Part shown: piece after piece, positions 31,096 through 44,582 of the stretch
How the letters are laid out: each line of letters begins with the position of its first letter
Numbering within the stretch: the stretch's first letter is position 1
NCBI GenBank assembly: GCA_024220525.1
Contig: JAMYWO010000128.1
Location: 1 to 64,000, forward strand
DNA from: Cochliopodium minus
Lineage: Eukaryota > Discosea > Himatismenida > Cochliopodiidae
DNA: 64,000 nucleotides
Direction of reading: 5' to 3'
Program-made: the position numbers and the translations under genes
The notes under the pieces: model-generated
What the model saw: only the letters and a program-made list of their open reading frames with translations
Databases searched by the model: none
What the model was told of the DNA's origin: nothing

Positions 31096-34000
31096 ATGCT
31101 AATAATACTTTTCAAGATTTTTTTAATTTATACAATTTTTACTTCATTATTTTTGTTGGTCCCGAATGGCCAAAATATTCCAATCACAAGTTGCAATGAT
31201 CTTCAGAATATTATAGTACATTTGAATCAATTTGTTGTTTAAAAAGTTTTAAAATTTTCTTTTAAAGGTAAATAATAGTACAGTGTATTATTTTTTGAAC
31301 AAAATGATTGATTGTCAAGGAATTCCATTTTTACCAATTGGAAATCAAACTGATGCATTCAGAGGTAAACAAAAAATTAATAGGCAACCACAAAAAAGAA
31401 ATAAAATTGAATAAATAAAAAGGTGTGTTGGATGGCAAAGGATTTTCAATCAGCAATCTCGTTATAAAAAATAACAATTCCCAAACCAAAAATATTGGTT
31501 TATTCTTTTCGGGAAATTATTCAACAGTTAAAAATATTTCTTTCGTGAATCTAAGTCTTTTTTCTGCAAATTATGCTTATCACTCCTTCGGATTATGTTT
31601 ACAAGATTCTGATTGCAATGATAGAAATGGTTGCACAATTGATAAATGTGATACAGCCACCAATTTTTGCAAAAATACCCTAATTGATTGTTGGAGCGAT
31701 TTATCAAATGGAAATTGCAAATCAATTGGATCTCAAACAACACTCATTTCAACAAATGATACTGGAAATGGTTTTTATAATGGATCTATCACCTTCAATT
31801 TGGATTCAGATGGTTTGCCAGCAATTTCAAATTATACTTGTGATAATTTGGCATGTTTTGGAGGACAAAGAAATCAATATACTTGTTTATCCACAAGCGA
31901 TTTTACCTCTGTATGTAAAAGACAAGTGATAAACTGTAAGAGTTCTGCATGTGCTGATAGTGTAGATCTCTTGGTTCATGGATTGATACTGGGTCAATAG
32001 GACAAGCAAGTACTGATTGTGGAAATATCAAAACTAGATCGTGTTCTGATTCAAATTTATGTACTGCTGATTTATGTAACCTTTCTTTCTCGGGAACTGC
32101 TTGTAGCCAAAGTACTTGTCAATTTTCTTCTGGAGGATCTAGATGTAGTAACCCAAGTAATTCAAGTTCTTGTATTCTTCCAGATTTGTGTAAAACATAT
32201 TCATGTAATCCTTCATCAGGATGTGTAAATATTCCCCTTCCAACACCCCCACCCAATTTTTGTTTCGATTCTGGATGTGATCCTGTTTCTGGTAATTTTA
32301 CAAATTCAAATTCTTCTGTATGTACTCCAAATGTAGACAAATGTATTATTACTTACTGTAACACTTCATCTGAAGATTGTGTTCAGATCGACAAAAGAAT
32401 TCTCTTTAAAAATGAAACTATTTCATATGTTAAACTGGATGTACCCAAGATCATGTTTGTATTTTTTATGGATGTGACTCTAATACAGGTTTGTGTTTAA
32501 AAAATTCTTCTGCTTGTGATTGTGTAAATGATATAGATTGTGATGATGGAAACGGTTGTACAAATGATAGTTGTGTATCCAATTTTTGTATGAATACATT
32601 TATCGATTGTTACAGTGAACTATCAAATGGAGGATGCTCAATAAATCAAGCTTCAAATAAAAGTAATGCAACGGGAATCACAAATTATGTCTTTGGATCT
32701 CCTGTTATATCCTTTTTACCAGGAAATTACTCTTGTGATGAGTTGGCTTGTTTTTCAGGACAAAAAAGTCAATATACTTGTCAATCACTCAATGCTACCA
32801 CTCACCAGTGTGTAAGAAGTGTTTCAAATTGTAAGAAAGGGGGATGTGCCGACAGTATATGTACCTCTCTTGGAACATGGACAAACGGACAACTTGATAC
32901 AGATTGTAGTTCTATCATTACTCCAATTTGTACATCTAATCCTTGTTATAGCTCTATTTGTAATTCTTCTTTTATATATGGTAGTGGTAATGAAAGGTGT
33001 GTTTATACAAATATTGGAGCTTTGTGTGATGACAATAATCCTTGTACTCAAAACATATGCAGTAATAGTACTGGATGTGATTTCAGTCAAAATACAACAC
33101 AACCAACTGCTAATACATTATGTACAACCTATTTTTGTGACAGTCAACTTGGATGGCAACCTATTGATATTGGTCATTTAAACTGTCTTTCTCCAAATCC
33201 TTGTTTAGTAAATTATTGTAATACCACTTTGAATTCATGTGTCACAATTGACAAAAATAGTCTCACCACAAGACAAACTTTTTATTATGTGGATAGTGAT
33301 GGAATTACTAAATCAGTGACTGGATGTGCAAATCCTAATGATCCAGTATCATGCAGAATCTATAGATGTGATTCAAATAATGGAGGCATTTGTGTTTTTG
33401 ACAATAGCAACTGTACAACCGGGTATATATATGCTGGTGTTATTTTTGGAATTTGTGATTTTTGTATGATTGATAGTGTCTTTTTTGACACTTCTCTTTC
33501 AACAAATTCAAATCTGATAAATACTACCAGTTTGTATTTGGGTGGATTTGTTGGATATATTTCAAATTCTGTTATTTCAAACTCCAAAATTCAAAACACT
33601 TTAATAAAATCAAACGACTATATTTCCAATTTTCAGGAAATGTCTGTCTTTGTGGGTTCTTTTTTTGGGTTTGAATTATTTTATTCTTTTACCATTTTTT
33701 TGAAAATTTTTTATTTCTATGACAGGAAAGCATTCAATATTAGTTTGGAAAATTGCCATAACCTTGGTTTTCCATATGAATCTGGGAAGCCAATAGTTTT
33801 GGGAGGAAATCATGTTGGTAACTATTTTTTATCTTTTTTATTAAAAGTAAATGTAAAAATTTAAATACCAAAAGGAGGGATTGGTGGCTTTGCAATTTCT
33901 AGGTTCGAATTTTAATATTACAAGTTTTAGATTTGTTTTAATTCTTAAATTAGTACAATTAAGAGTTCAGGTGTTAGTAATGGATTAGTTTCATCATATG

Positions 34001-35531
34001 GGGTTTATTTAGGAGGCATTTTTGGAGTTTTACTAGATAGTTCTCTGAGCCAGTGTTATGTTAAAGATAGTGTGATTATTTCAGGGAATATAAATAATCT
34101 TTATGTTGGGGGACTCTTTGGACAAACTATTTTAATGAGTAAATTCCAATTTTAAATGTGATAAAAAAAAATTTTCATTTAAATTTTTTTTTTAGCTCAA
34201 AGCATGACTGTTGATAATTCTTACTCAAAAGCAAATATAATTGGTAAACAAATTTCTGGAGGATTGGTAGGGTAAATACTTACACAAATTATATTAAAAA
34301 AATTATTAAATAAAATCAAAATTTTTTGAAAGACAACTTATTTTGGTCAATAATGTACTCTTTTATTACTTCCTATTCATCAAACTCTTTCAACTTAAAC
34401 ACAAGTATGAGTGTTGGGGCGAGCATCGGTGAGATAATTAACTCGAATTGTACTTTTCAGAAAGTCTATTACAACAATCAAACAAACAATTTGACTGGAA
34501 TAGGGGATGGTTCTTGTAATAACAATTCTTTACCTATTGGATTAAACATTGTAGATCTTAACAATGACATTCTCTTAAATTTTAATCAAACTATATGGAA
34601 TGGAAGTAGTTTGAGAATAGGTAAAATAAAAATAGTTAAAATTTTTTAAAACAAACTTTTCCCTTATAAAGAAATAATCCCGATCATTCCTTATACATTG
34701 AGTCCTTCGACCATATTTCCATCTATTACTCCAACAATAACTTCTCAAAAGCAAACAATCATACCTTCAAGATGTTTATACAATGTTAGTAATTGTGAGA
34801 AATGTGGAATGGAAGGATTAGTTGTGAAGGATGCTTCTCTTTTCAACATCTCTTGTGTTCTCTCCACAAATAACATATGGTCTTATTCATTTTCTGACAA
34901 AAATAATCCATTTACTTTCACCATTACGGATTCTGTTTCTTTGAATGCTTCAAATACAATCATTCTTTCTAATTTCACTCAAACTTCTACTTCAAATATT
35001 ATCATTTATTTTAATAACAACAATAACCAACAATCTCCTTTTTTTAACGTTTCAGGATGTGTTGAATTGAATGGAAATATCACTTTGATTTTGAGTGAAA
35101 GACCCAAAAACAGTTCAATAAATGATATTTTTCTTTTCAGATATAATTGCTCAAGAACAACAACATTTTCACAATCTCAATTAACTTTTAATTCAACTTA
35201 CAAAAAGAAAGAATGTGATAAAATCTCTTCCAAAATTCTCAATCAACAAAACTCTCTTGCTGCTTCTCTTTCAACAACTTTGGACAGTTATTGCAAAACA
35301 AATTTAGGATTGATAATTGGTCTCTCTGTTGGAATTCCTGTTTTGATGGTTTTGGTGGCTATTATTTCCATTTTCACTTTAAGATATCTTTCCAAACGTG
35401 AAACTGATCAGATAGTTGAGAAACACAATTCAGAATTGAGATTCAGCGATAACAGAGCTCATAAAGAAAGAACAAATTGGAACTTTTTCGGAACCAAATC
35501 AAGAATTGACAATGAAATGAATGATATTTGA
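31096..35531 (+). CDS. type I membrane protein with GLUG-like and CTDC segments; frame interrupted twice
   Basis: Exons begin 31096-31233 (signal peptide MLIILFKIFLIYTIFTSLFL), 31268-31364 and 31423 onward. The ectodomain opens with a GLUG/pectin-lyase-like stretch (GVLDGKGFSISNLVI), passes through a cysteine-rich insert with CTDC units (DCNDRNGCTIDKCD, DCDDGNGCTNDSC), and returns to GLUG-like repeats (YLGGFVGYISNS, YLGGIFGVLLDSSL, GGLFGQTIL). Near the end LGLIIGLSVGIPVLMVLVAI is a membrane helix with a short basic-acidic tail. Two internal copies of a CTDC-plus-'SELSNGGC' block are present. The first copy has frame changes near 31,960 and near 32,440 that the second copy lacks. These could be sequence errors or signs of decay. 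Exon borders after about 33,600 are approximate. An adhesion or matrix-receptor role is inferred. Confidence 0.72.
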
Positions 35532-35717
35532 AAACATAAATATTAAAATTTACTGATTTTTTCCAAACAAGATATTTCATAACAAATATCTTTTCCAAAT
35601 TGTAAGTGATGAAATGAGGATTAAAGATATCAACAAAAAAAAGTTGAATTATAAATATCCTATTAAAATAAAAATTTGAGAAAAAATAAATAAAAAAAAA
35701 ATAGGAATAGATCAAGA

Positions 35718-37138
35718 ATGAAAAATAGATTAGTCAAACATGGAAAACAAAAAGAAAATTTTGACGATTATGAATCATATTCAGAGATAGAATACGAAGA
35801 AGGAGAGGAATTAGATATGGTGGAGGATAATGAAGAAGATGATGAAGAAGATATTGAGGATGATTTGCCATGGCAAAGATTGCCAACATTAAGAGAAGAA
35901 AGAGATGAACAAGCAAAAGAAAGAATGATGAAGCAAGCTGAATTAGAATTGAGACTCAAAACTCCTATCAATAACAAAGAAGGTCTATCCAGAAAAATTG
36001 AAGAAATAGGATGGTTGGATGATAACAACAGTTTGATCAACCAAGAAATCCCTCATCTCACTTCTCAATTGTTGGATGATGATGATGGACAAAGATGGTT
36101 GGTGCATCAATGTAATGTATCTTCATTCCCAACCCAATCAAAAGTGGAAAATTTCGAAGATGATTTACAAAGAGAAATAGCCTTGTAAGAATAAAAAAAT
36201 TTTTTCAATGAAAGAGGATATTTAATTGGATGCATGTATCCATTTCCTTAATTTGATAAAAAAAATAATTCTTGATTTATTCAGTTATAATCAAGCCAAA
36301 GAATCAGTAGCATTTGCATGGCCAATATTAAAATCTAATAATGTCAAATATTTGCGTCCTGAAGATTATTTCGCAGAAATGATCAAAAGCGATTATCACA
36401 TGACTAACATCAGAGGTAAATTGGTGAGAGAAAAAAGAGAGCTCGAGGCAAGGGAGGGTAGAAAGAAACAGAGAATGATGAAGAAGATGGCCAAACAAAC
36501 CCAACAACAACGTACTGTCGAGAAACAAGAGCAAAAGAAGAAAACTTTGGATCTCATTGATAAGTGGAAAAAAAAAAGTAAATTCGATAGGGAGAGAATT
36601 TCTATCGATTCTATTCTCGAAAATAATACTCAAGCCGAAAGATTATTGGATGGAAATAATAGGTATAGAGAAAAATTTAATCAATCCCCTTATAATTATT
36701 TAAAATACTTATTCCAAATTTTTTTTGAGACGAAAAATTTTTTTTTTCTTTCAAAATCCATATCTATTCAATTTTCTTTATTTACCCATTTAATTCAACA
36801 GAAAAGATGATAAAAAGAGAAAAAGAGATTCTAGTGGTGGTCCTCGTAAAACTAAAGGTGCCAAACGTGAACAGAAAGATAAAAAATATGGATTTGGAGG
36901 AAGAAGATCTAAAGAAAATGATAAAAATAGTACCAATGATTTTATGAAGGATTTCAACAACACTCAAAGGAGTTTTAGTGGTGGCAAAGGAAAAGGGGGT
37001 TCATTTAACAAAGGTAAAGGAGGTTCATTTAGCAAGGGTAAAGGGGGTTCTTTTGGAGGGAAGGGTGGTAAAGGGAAGGGGGGAGGAAAAAACAACAAGA
37101 GGCCTGGAAAGAATTCAAGAAGAACTCAACAAAAATAA
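35718..37138 (+). CDS. ebp2: EBP2, rRNA-processing protein (EBNA1BP2 homologue)
   Basis: Three exons: 35718-36184, 36285-36662 and 36802-37138, in phase. After an acidic N-terminus the conserved block DDLQREIALFYNQAKESV followed by RPEDYFAEMIKSDYHM is the Ebp2 signature (FYxQA...RP.DYFAEMxKxDxHM). A basic coiled-coil region (GKLVREKRELEAREGRKK) and KKKTLDLIDKWKKK follow. The tail is a glycine/lysine repeat (GGSFNKGKGGSFSKGKGGSF), similar to low-complexity tails in nucleolar proteins. Ebp2 acts in the nucleolus in 27S pre-rRNA processing and 60S assembly. Confidence 0.9.
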
Positions 37139-37284
37139 TATATTTTTTTTTGTGATTTAATCGTACAATTAAATAAATTCGTTATTTATTCTTACGTGGT
37201 TATTTGAAATTTTCCTTTTTGTTTTATTAAATATTTCTTTCTTAAACAATATTGAAAACAAACTGAAAATTAAATTAAAAAAAA

Positions 37285-40200
37285 ATGAATAACGAGATGG
37301 AAGAGAATTTTAATCATATCTTCTCAATGATTGATGAAGTACCAAAAAAAAATATGAACAAATTTTAAATTATATTTTAATTCCTCTTATTTGAAATAAT
37401 AAATAGGATGAAGATGGATTGATTACTTTGAAAGGTAAAGATCTTCTAATATATCAAATTATATGGTTAATGATAACCAATATTCAATACAGAATTTGAG
37501 AGCTATTTGTTGGAAAATCAAATGAAGATAGAAGATCATTTCGATAAAAAAACTATCGATAGATTATTCAAAGGAACAGTGGATTTGGAGAAATTTATAG
37601 CAATATTGCATTTTGCACAGTCAACATTAGAGATGAATAACAGATATGAAAATATAAAGAACGAAAATTCAAAATATAGAACAGTAAAATGATATCACAA
37701 TATAGCTTATATGGTCCAAATTCTCTTTAATTTTAATTTTTAAATAAATTAGGAAATACATTTGGCAAATGAAAAATTAAAAACGGCACAAAGAGAGAAC
37801 GAGAGATTGGCAGATGATTATGAAGATTTGAAAATGATGCAGAATCAAGAATCGGGCACTTTCAAATTGAATAACAAAATACAGATATTGAAGCAAGAAT
37901 TGGATGAATATCAAGAGAGGGAGCAAAAGTTTAAGGAAGAAAGGAAGAAAATGATAGAGGAAATCAAAAAAATAGAAGAGGAGAAAAGGAAGATAGAGGA
38001 GGAGAAATTAAAATTCGAATCAGATTATGATGACGTGTTATATGAATTGAAAGATGCAAAGGAAGAGATTGAAAATGTGGAGAGGGATTGGATGGAGAAA
38101 ATAAACAAGTTGGATCAAGAGATTACCATCATGAGATATAGAGAGGGTGAATATATGAAGGGAATCAGAGATTTGGAGAAAAACATCAACATCCTCAAAA
38201 ACGAGAACATCAAGTTGAGCAACGAAAAGAGAGAGAATCTTGATTTGTTGGAAGAAAGTAGGAAGGAATGTGAAATACTCAAAAACTCACAATTTGGCCA
38301 TTCTCACTTTACCCACACAAATAAATCTACAAGCCTTTTGGACTTGATCGGAAATGGAAATTCTGAAGGGAACAATTTGGTTGAATCAAATGATCAGAAA
38401 CAAAAAGATGTTCCTTCTTTTGACGACTCCATGCTTAAAAAGCATCTTGACAAAGAATGTTCTTTGATCAAAGAAATCTTTGTACACTTAAAAAATGATT
38501 CACAAGACAAAGAACATATTGAATTTGAACATTTCGAGACCGAGTTGTCCAATACTGAGAAGATAAACATGGAAAGTTACACTGAGATCAGAAACAAGTT
38601 TTCAGGATTGTTGGAAGTAATTTACAAGGATGTGCTTGATACTCTCGCAAAGAGAAAAGAGAAGATAGAAAAGATCGAAGATTTAAGAGAGAAGGATCAA
38701 CAAGTTTTCTCCAACAAAGTTAGTAAAATGGAGGAGGAAATCTCAGAGAAAGAAAATCAGTTGAAGATATCCAATGAAAATTGCCTATATTTACAAAACG
38801 AAGTACAAAAGTGTGAAGAGAGTGAAAAGGAATCCCAAAAAACCAAAATTTTAGTGAACAAACTATTAGACATAATTAACAACAAGTTGGGAGATTCAAA
38901 CGAAGAAAGTAATCTTTTGGAAGAGTGTATCAATAATATTATTGATGGAGAAGGTAAACAAAATTGTAGAATTATTTTATTTTAAATAATTTTTTAAAGA
39001 AAATATTGATGGAGATCTTGACGAGGAGGATATAAAGTTCTTGGAGGAATTAAAGAATAAACTAAAGGTGAACAATCCAAGCTCAATCGACCAAAATTTG
39101 GAAAGTTCACACCATGAACACAAACACAGCGAAAAGGAGATAAAGGAAAGACTCAAAACAATTCAAGAGAGAGAGGAGTTGAAACAAAGAGAAATCGAGT
39201 TGGATAAGAGGGAAACAGAAATTTTGGAGCATCAACAATCATTGGAAGAAGTACAAGTTGAAAATGAGAAATTGAAGGTTTGGTTAGAAAAAACAGAGAA
39301 GGAATTTCTTGAAAGAGCAAAGATCAACAAGGAGAGAGATCTTACTGAAGAGTCTTTAAGGGAGAGAGAAGATCTTTTAGTAGTACAGCAAAAAGAACTG
39401 GAGCTTAAACAAAAAGAGCTTCATGAAGCTCAACAACAGCACCAAAAGTTGGTCGAGGAGAATACTGTAGAACAAGAAATCATATATAACAGTTTGCAAG
39501 AGAAAGAAGAAAAATTAGAGAGAGAAGAGCAATCCTTAAGAGAGCTTCAACAATTACTGGAGGAAAAAGAGAACACCATTAATGAGAAAGAAAAATCACA
39601 TGAAGAAAAACTGTTACTCTTGGAAAAGCGTGAAAACATTCCGGAAAGAGAAAATATTTCCACCAATAAAGAGAACCATAACAACTCTTTGGAGGAAAGA
39701 GGAAAGATTGCTCTAGAAAGGGAAAACTTCCTGATCGAAATCCATAATGAGAAGGAAAAACTCAAAAGTTTCTTGGAAGAGAGAGAAGAGGTATTGAAAA
39801 AAGAAGAGCAGTCATTGAAGGAAAAGAAAGCATCTCTTCTTGAAAACGAGCAAAATTTTATTGAGAAACAAAAACTCTTTGAAGAGAACCAAAGAAAGTT
39901 TGATGAAACCCAAAAGCACTTCTCTGAAAAGAAAAAACAATTCGAGGAAAAACAAAAGCGCATTTTGGAGAGTGAGGAGACTTTAGAAGAAAGGGAACAA
40001 AAGATAAAAGAGTGCTTCCAGCTGCTTGATGAGAGAACCAAAATTTTGGACAAGAATGAGACACTTCTGAAGGACAAAGAACTTGGTATTGCAAATGATG
40101 TTTTGCTCTTCAATCAAAAGATGGATGAATTGGATATAAGAGACCAAGAACTTGGTAAAAGAGAACAGGAACACATCCAAAAAGAAAAAGAACTTCTTCA

Positions 40201-42580
40201 GAAGATCAGTGAACATCTACTTAAAGCAAAGGATCTTCAACATAAAGAGAAGGAACATAACGAAAATGTGAATGAACTAAATAAAAAAGTCGATGAGCAT
40301 AATCAGAGAGTAAATGAACATTCCCTCTTTGTCAATGAGTATCTCCAAAAAGAAAAAGACCTTCAACAAAAAATAGATCAATACAATCAAGTTGTGGATC
40401 AACTCAACCAGAAAGATAAAGAACATCATGAAAGTGTGAAACAAAGAGTAGAAGAATACAATCACATGGTGAATGAACTCAACCAAAAAGTGAATGATCT
40501 TCAACAAAAAGAGAAGGAACATAACGAAAATGTGAATGAACTAAATAAAAAAGTCGATGAGCATAATCAGAGAGTAAATGAACATTCCCTCTTTGTCAAT
40601 GAGTATCTCCAAAAAGAAAAAGACCTCCAACAGAGAATAGACCATTACAATCAAGTTGTAGATCAACATGATCTGAAAGATAAAGAGCATCATGAAGGTG
40701 TGAAACAAAGAGTGGAAGAATACAATCACATGGTGAACGAACTGAACCATAAAGCAAATGAACATCGTCAAAAAGAGAAGGAACATCATGAAAGAGTTAA
40801 CAAACACAATCTGAAAGTGGATGAGCATTCTCTTGTTGTAAATGAATATCTCCAAAAAGAAAAGGAATTTCTCCAAAAAGAAAAAGATTTTAAAATGAAA
40901 GTGGAAGAACACCAACAGAAAGAAAAGGAATATCAAGAAAGAACAAATCTGTTTGAAGAGAAAGAGAAAGAACAAGAACAATTCCAAAAATTGTTGGAAG
41001 AGTTACAAAAAGAAAATGAAAATTTGAAGGATTCTTTCGAAGAAAAAATGAAACAATTAAAGAAAGAGGAGCAGAGAGTAGAAGAATTGGAGAGGCTTCT
41101 TGTGGGCAGAGAACAGATATTGGTCAAAGAAGAAAAATTGTTCCATGAAAAATGCACATCTTTCAATGATCAACTCTCCCTTTTGAACCAAAAAGAGAAG
41201 AATCTCAATGAAAAAGAAGAAGAAATCAACAAGAAGCAACTGGCTCTTGAAGAGAAGAAAGAGGAAATTCTCAAAGAGAGAACCCAACTAGAGGAAACCA
41301 AGAAAGACATGGAAGAGGTGGTCAAGCAAATATCAAAGTCTCACGAAGGAAATTCCATCGAAATAGGCGAATTGGAAGATAAATTGGATTTGAGAAAGAA
41401 ACAACTCGAAATTAATGAAGAACTTTTGAAAGAAAAAGTTTCAAAACTTGAAGAAAAGGAAAAACTTTTGGACGAAAAGATCCACTCTCTTTCCAACAGA
41501 GAAAACGAGATAAAAGAAAAAGAAAGACTTACTCTTATTCAATCCCAACAATCTCAAGAGAAAGAGGCTTTGCAAGAAAACGATAAAAAGTTGATTTTGT
41601 TGAAAGAATCTCATTTACAAGAGAAAGAATCTTCTTTGATATTGCTCCAAAAAGAAATAACGGAAAAGAAAAACACCTTTGAGGAAAAACTCAAAGATTT
41701 AGTTAAAAGAGAGCACGAGATTAAAGAAAAAGAACAGGCTATCAGTAAACAAGTTTTGGAAAAAGAAAAACCACTTCTAGAAGAGATTAAACAAATAGAA
41801 GAACTCAAGAAACAAAACGATCATTTGTTAAAGGAACTAGAAAATAAGGAGCTTTCCATCTATCAAAAAGAAAACTCTTTGAAGCAAAGAGAAATTTCTA
41901 TTCTAGAAAAGGAGAATGCGCAGTTAGATAGAGAAGAGCTCTTGAACATAAAAGAAGAAATCTTGAACGAAGAAAGTGAAAAATCCTTCCAATTTGAGCT
42001 AAGAGAGAAAAAACTTTCTGAGAAACAAAATCTCCTTGATCTCCAACAAAAAGATCTCGAAGAAAAGCAAAATGCTCTCCAAATCATCCTCTTGGAGAAA
42101 GAGGAGCTTGAAAAAAAGACTCATCAGATCCAAGATCAAATTGCCAATGAGAAACAATTCATCAGCCAAACCAATCTCTTGTTGAACAAGAAAGAACTGC
42201 TTGTAAATAATAAATTGCGTGATATAGAGGAAAAGGAAAAGTTCATTGCTTCGAAATTAAACGAGATTGAGCAGATTGAGAAAGATTTATCCCTCAAATC
42301 TCCTCCTCCTTCTTCTACATTTCCTATAAAGTTAGGAAATTACATTCAAATTACTGAGGAGGAATACAACAATCTCATCACTCGTTTGAAATTTCTCAGT
42401 GATCATGTCTTCAATTTGATCAAGAAGCAGGACTCTCAAAACAAAGAACGAAACTTCAAGATAGAGAGCTCTAACAAAAAGATCAAAACTCTGTCTAGAA
42501 AGTATCAGTCCGCCAAACAGAAAATTTTAGAATTGAAAAACAATTATGACAAAATCTTTACAAAATTTGTATTTATATGA
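37285..42580 (+). CDS. long coiled-coil protein with N-terminal EF-hand
   Basis: Five exons (37285-37338, 37407-37434, 37493-37683, 37753-38953, 39000-42580) give 1,684 residues. Residues 17-30 form an EF-hand loop, DEDEDGLITLKE, with all calcium ligands; it is split by the first intron. From about residue 90 to the end the protein is almost continuous Glu/Lys/Gln coiled coil with short breaks (for example a Ser/Asn/Gln segment near 270-310 and a Pro/Ser-rich bit LKSPPPSSTFPIK near 1585). A tandem 88-residue unit lies inside it. No motor, membrane or other catalytic domain is seen. A cytoskeletal, centrosomal or Golgi tether is possible but not shown. Confidence 0.85.
40244..40771 (+). repeat. 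recent tandem duplication of a 264-base coding unit
   Basis: The unit starting at 40244 recurs at 40508 with an almost identical first 115 bases, encoding KEKEHNENVNELNKKVDEHN and the following HSLFVNEYLQKEKDLQQ. A weaker third partial copy begins near 40772. The period, 88 residues, keeps the heptad register close enough for a continuous coil. Confidence 0.8.
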
Positions 42581-42719
42581 TCAAAATAAATTTTTTGTTT
42601 GAACTATTGATAATATTTCATATTATATCTCCATCTTATTGATCAAATTATACTTTATCAGTCCAAAAAAAAAAAAAAATTGTAAAGGATTTTTGGTAAA
42701 TCAATATTCAATTAAAAGA

Positions 42720-44207
42720 ATGAATGATAAAAATGAAGAAAAAGATTATGGACCATCATCAGTCCCAAAATATATGCAAGGTTTTAGCATCACAAAAATT
42801 AAAAATTTAAATTATTTATACTTCAATTATCTTAAAATATGAACAGTTCCATTGGAATCTCTTGATGATAGCGTAAACATAAATTCCCATTCAAAAATTT
42901 TTTACAAATTACTTACTTTTTCCACCCAAAATAGATAAAAAAAAATAAATTCAAAAATAATAAGAAATTACCCAACAAAAAGGGCAATCAAAGCTATAAC
43001 AATAAAAACAAAAAAGATGATCTTTCCATTGTGATCACTGTAGATAAAAATCAGAACACCAAAATTTTCAAGGGAAATAACACCAACAAAAGAAAGAATG
43101 AAGGATCTAACAATAATCTCTCCAAACAACCCAAAAAAGATGGGGAAAATGAAGATAATGGTGAAAATAAGAAGACATGTAAATATTTTTTTAAAAACAA
43201 TTATCCAATCTCAAAAGTTCCAATGATTATAATCCAATTATGCAATATAAATGCAAAAATGATTAACAAAAATCTGTTGGTCGACAGAAAATGATCCCAT
43301 AATTCAATCCTTGAATTAATTCAGGAATCAAATGGATCAGGATATACAATATTAAAGTTTATCCATCTCTGTTTCACATGAGTTTTCCAATCCATGCAGC
43401 CGAAAACTCAATATCAACATATAATCAAAATCCTTGGATTTCTGTTATAAAATGATTTAAATAAACAATTGATCATGACTCTTATAATAGTTAAATCTTA
43501 AATACTTATTAATTTTCTTTTTATTAATTTTCTTTTTTTTTTTTATCTTTTTTTAAATTAAGTTGTGGTGAAAAAAACAATCGAAAACGAAAAGGAACTT
43601 ACAGAAACCTCCAAAGAAGTGAGGTGCACCAGGTTCCCAAAATGCCCATTCGCTGCAAGCTGCCACTACTACCACCCCACCAAGAGGTGCACTTACTGGC
43701 CCAACTGCGCCTTCGCAGATGAGCAATGTAAAAGTATCCATCCTCAAATGATCCCTTGGTAAATATCAAAAAACATAAAGGCTTTTAATTTAATTTAAAT
43801 TAAATTAAATTCTAATCAGATTTGATGATTTCTTATCTTTTATTTCTAGTAAATTTAAAGAAAGTTGTACTCGACCTGATTGTGCTTACATTCATCCTGA
43901 CCAGCAGATGGCTCTTATGAGATTCAACAATTCGGGATACAACAAAGGGGGAACCTACTATTCAACCAACAAAAAATTTGTCAACCCCAACCAGCCCATT
44001 GTAGAGAAAACTCCCTCAAATAATGCTGGTGGAGATATTGATTCGGAAAGTAAAAACTCCTCTGATAAACTCGAAATTTCCAACATGAATGATTCTACCA
44101 ACAAAATTGATGTCAATAATTTGGATAATGATCAAGATGAAGATAATATTGATGACATTGATATAGATCAAGAAATCGACAAGATTATTGGTGATGATGA
44201 CATTTAA
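42720..44207 (+). CDS. Nab2/ZC3H14-type CCCH zinc-finger RNA-binding protein
   Basis: Five exons (42720-42780, 42847-42872, 42965-43178, 43563-43758, 43850-44207) give 284 residues. Three tandem CCCH fingers have the Nab2/ZC3H14 spacing: CTRFPKCPFAASCHYYH, CTYWPNCAFADEQCKSIH and CKFKESCTRPDCAYIH (the last split by an intron at the Trp-Cys junction). Such fingers bind poly(A) RNA in nuclear mRNA processing. The N-terminus is Lys/Asn-rich and the C-terminus is acidic (DNDQDEDNIDDIDIDQE). The 26-base second exon was needed to join the phases, so the 5' end is less certain. The intron 43179-43562 is unusually long (384 bases) and nothing recognisable lies in it. Confidence 0.8.
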
Positions 44208-44582
44208 ATTTTTTCCTCTTAAAAATCTTTTACAATTCCAAGATTTTTGATACTTGATAATCTTATCTTTCATAATTTTCAATCTTTAATAAAAACCAAC
44301 CATTTTTTTTTGCAATCTCTTATTATTCTTTTTTCAGAATTCAATCTTTTTTCAATCTTTTTATTGAAGTATAATTATTTTTTCATTTCAGAGTTCATAT
44401 CATTGGGTTGTATTGAAACTTTAAATAAATGGACAACATCCCTTTGTTGTAAATTTTGGATCACAATCTGAATCATCTTTTTTTATGAGAAATATTTGTT
44501 TAATGAAAGAATGAATATATTTATAAAATAAAAAAAAAAAAATAAAAAAAAAAAAATATATTTTTTTTGAAAGAGAAAACAA
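44208..44582. other. intergenic spacer, nothing recognised
   Basis: AT-rich spacer between the zinc-finger gene and the LIM gene, both on the plus strand. It has an A-rich run at 44529-44556 but no coding or structural signal I can support. Confidence 0.5.
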
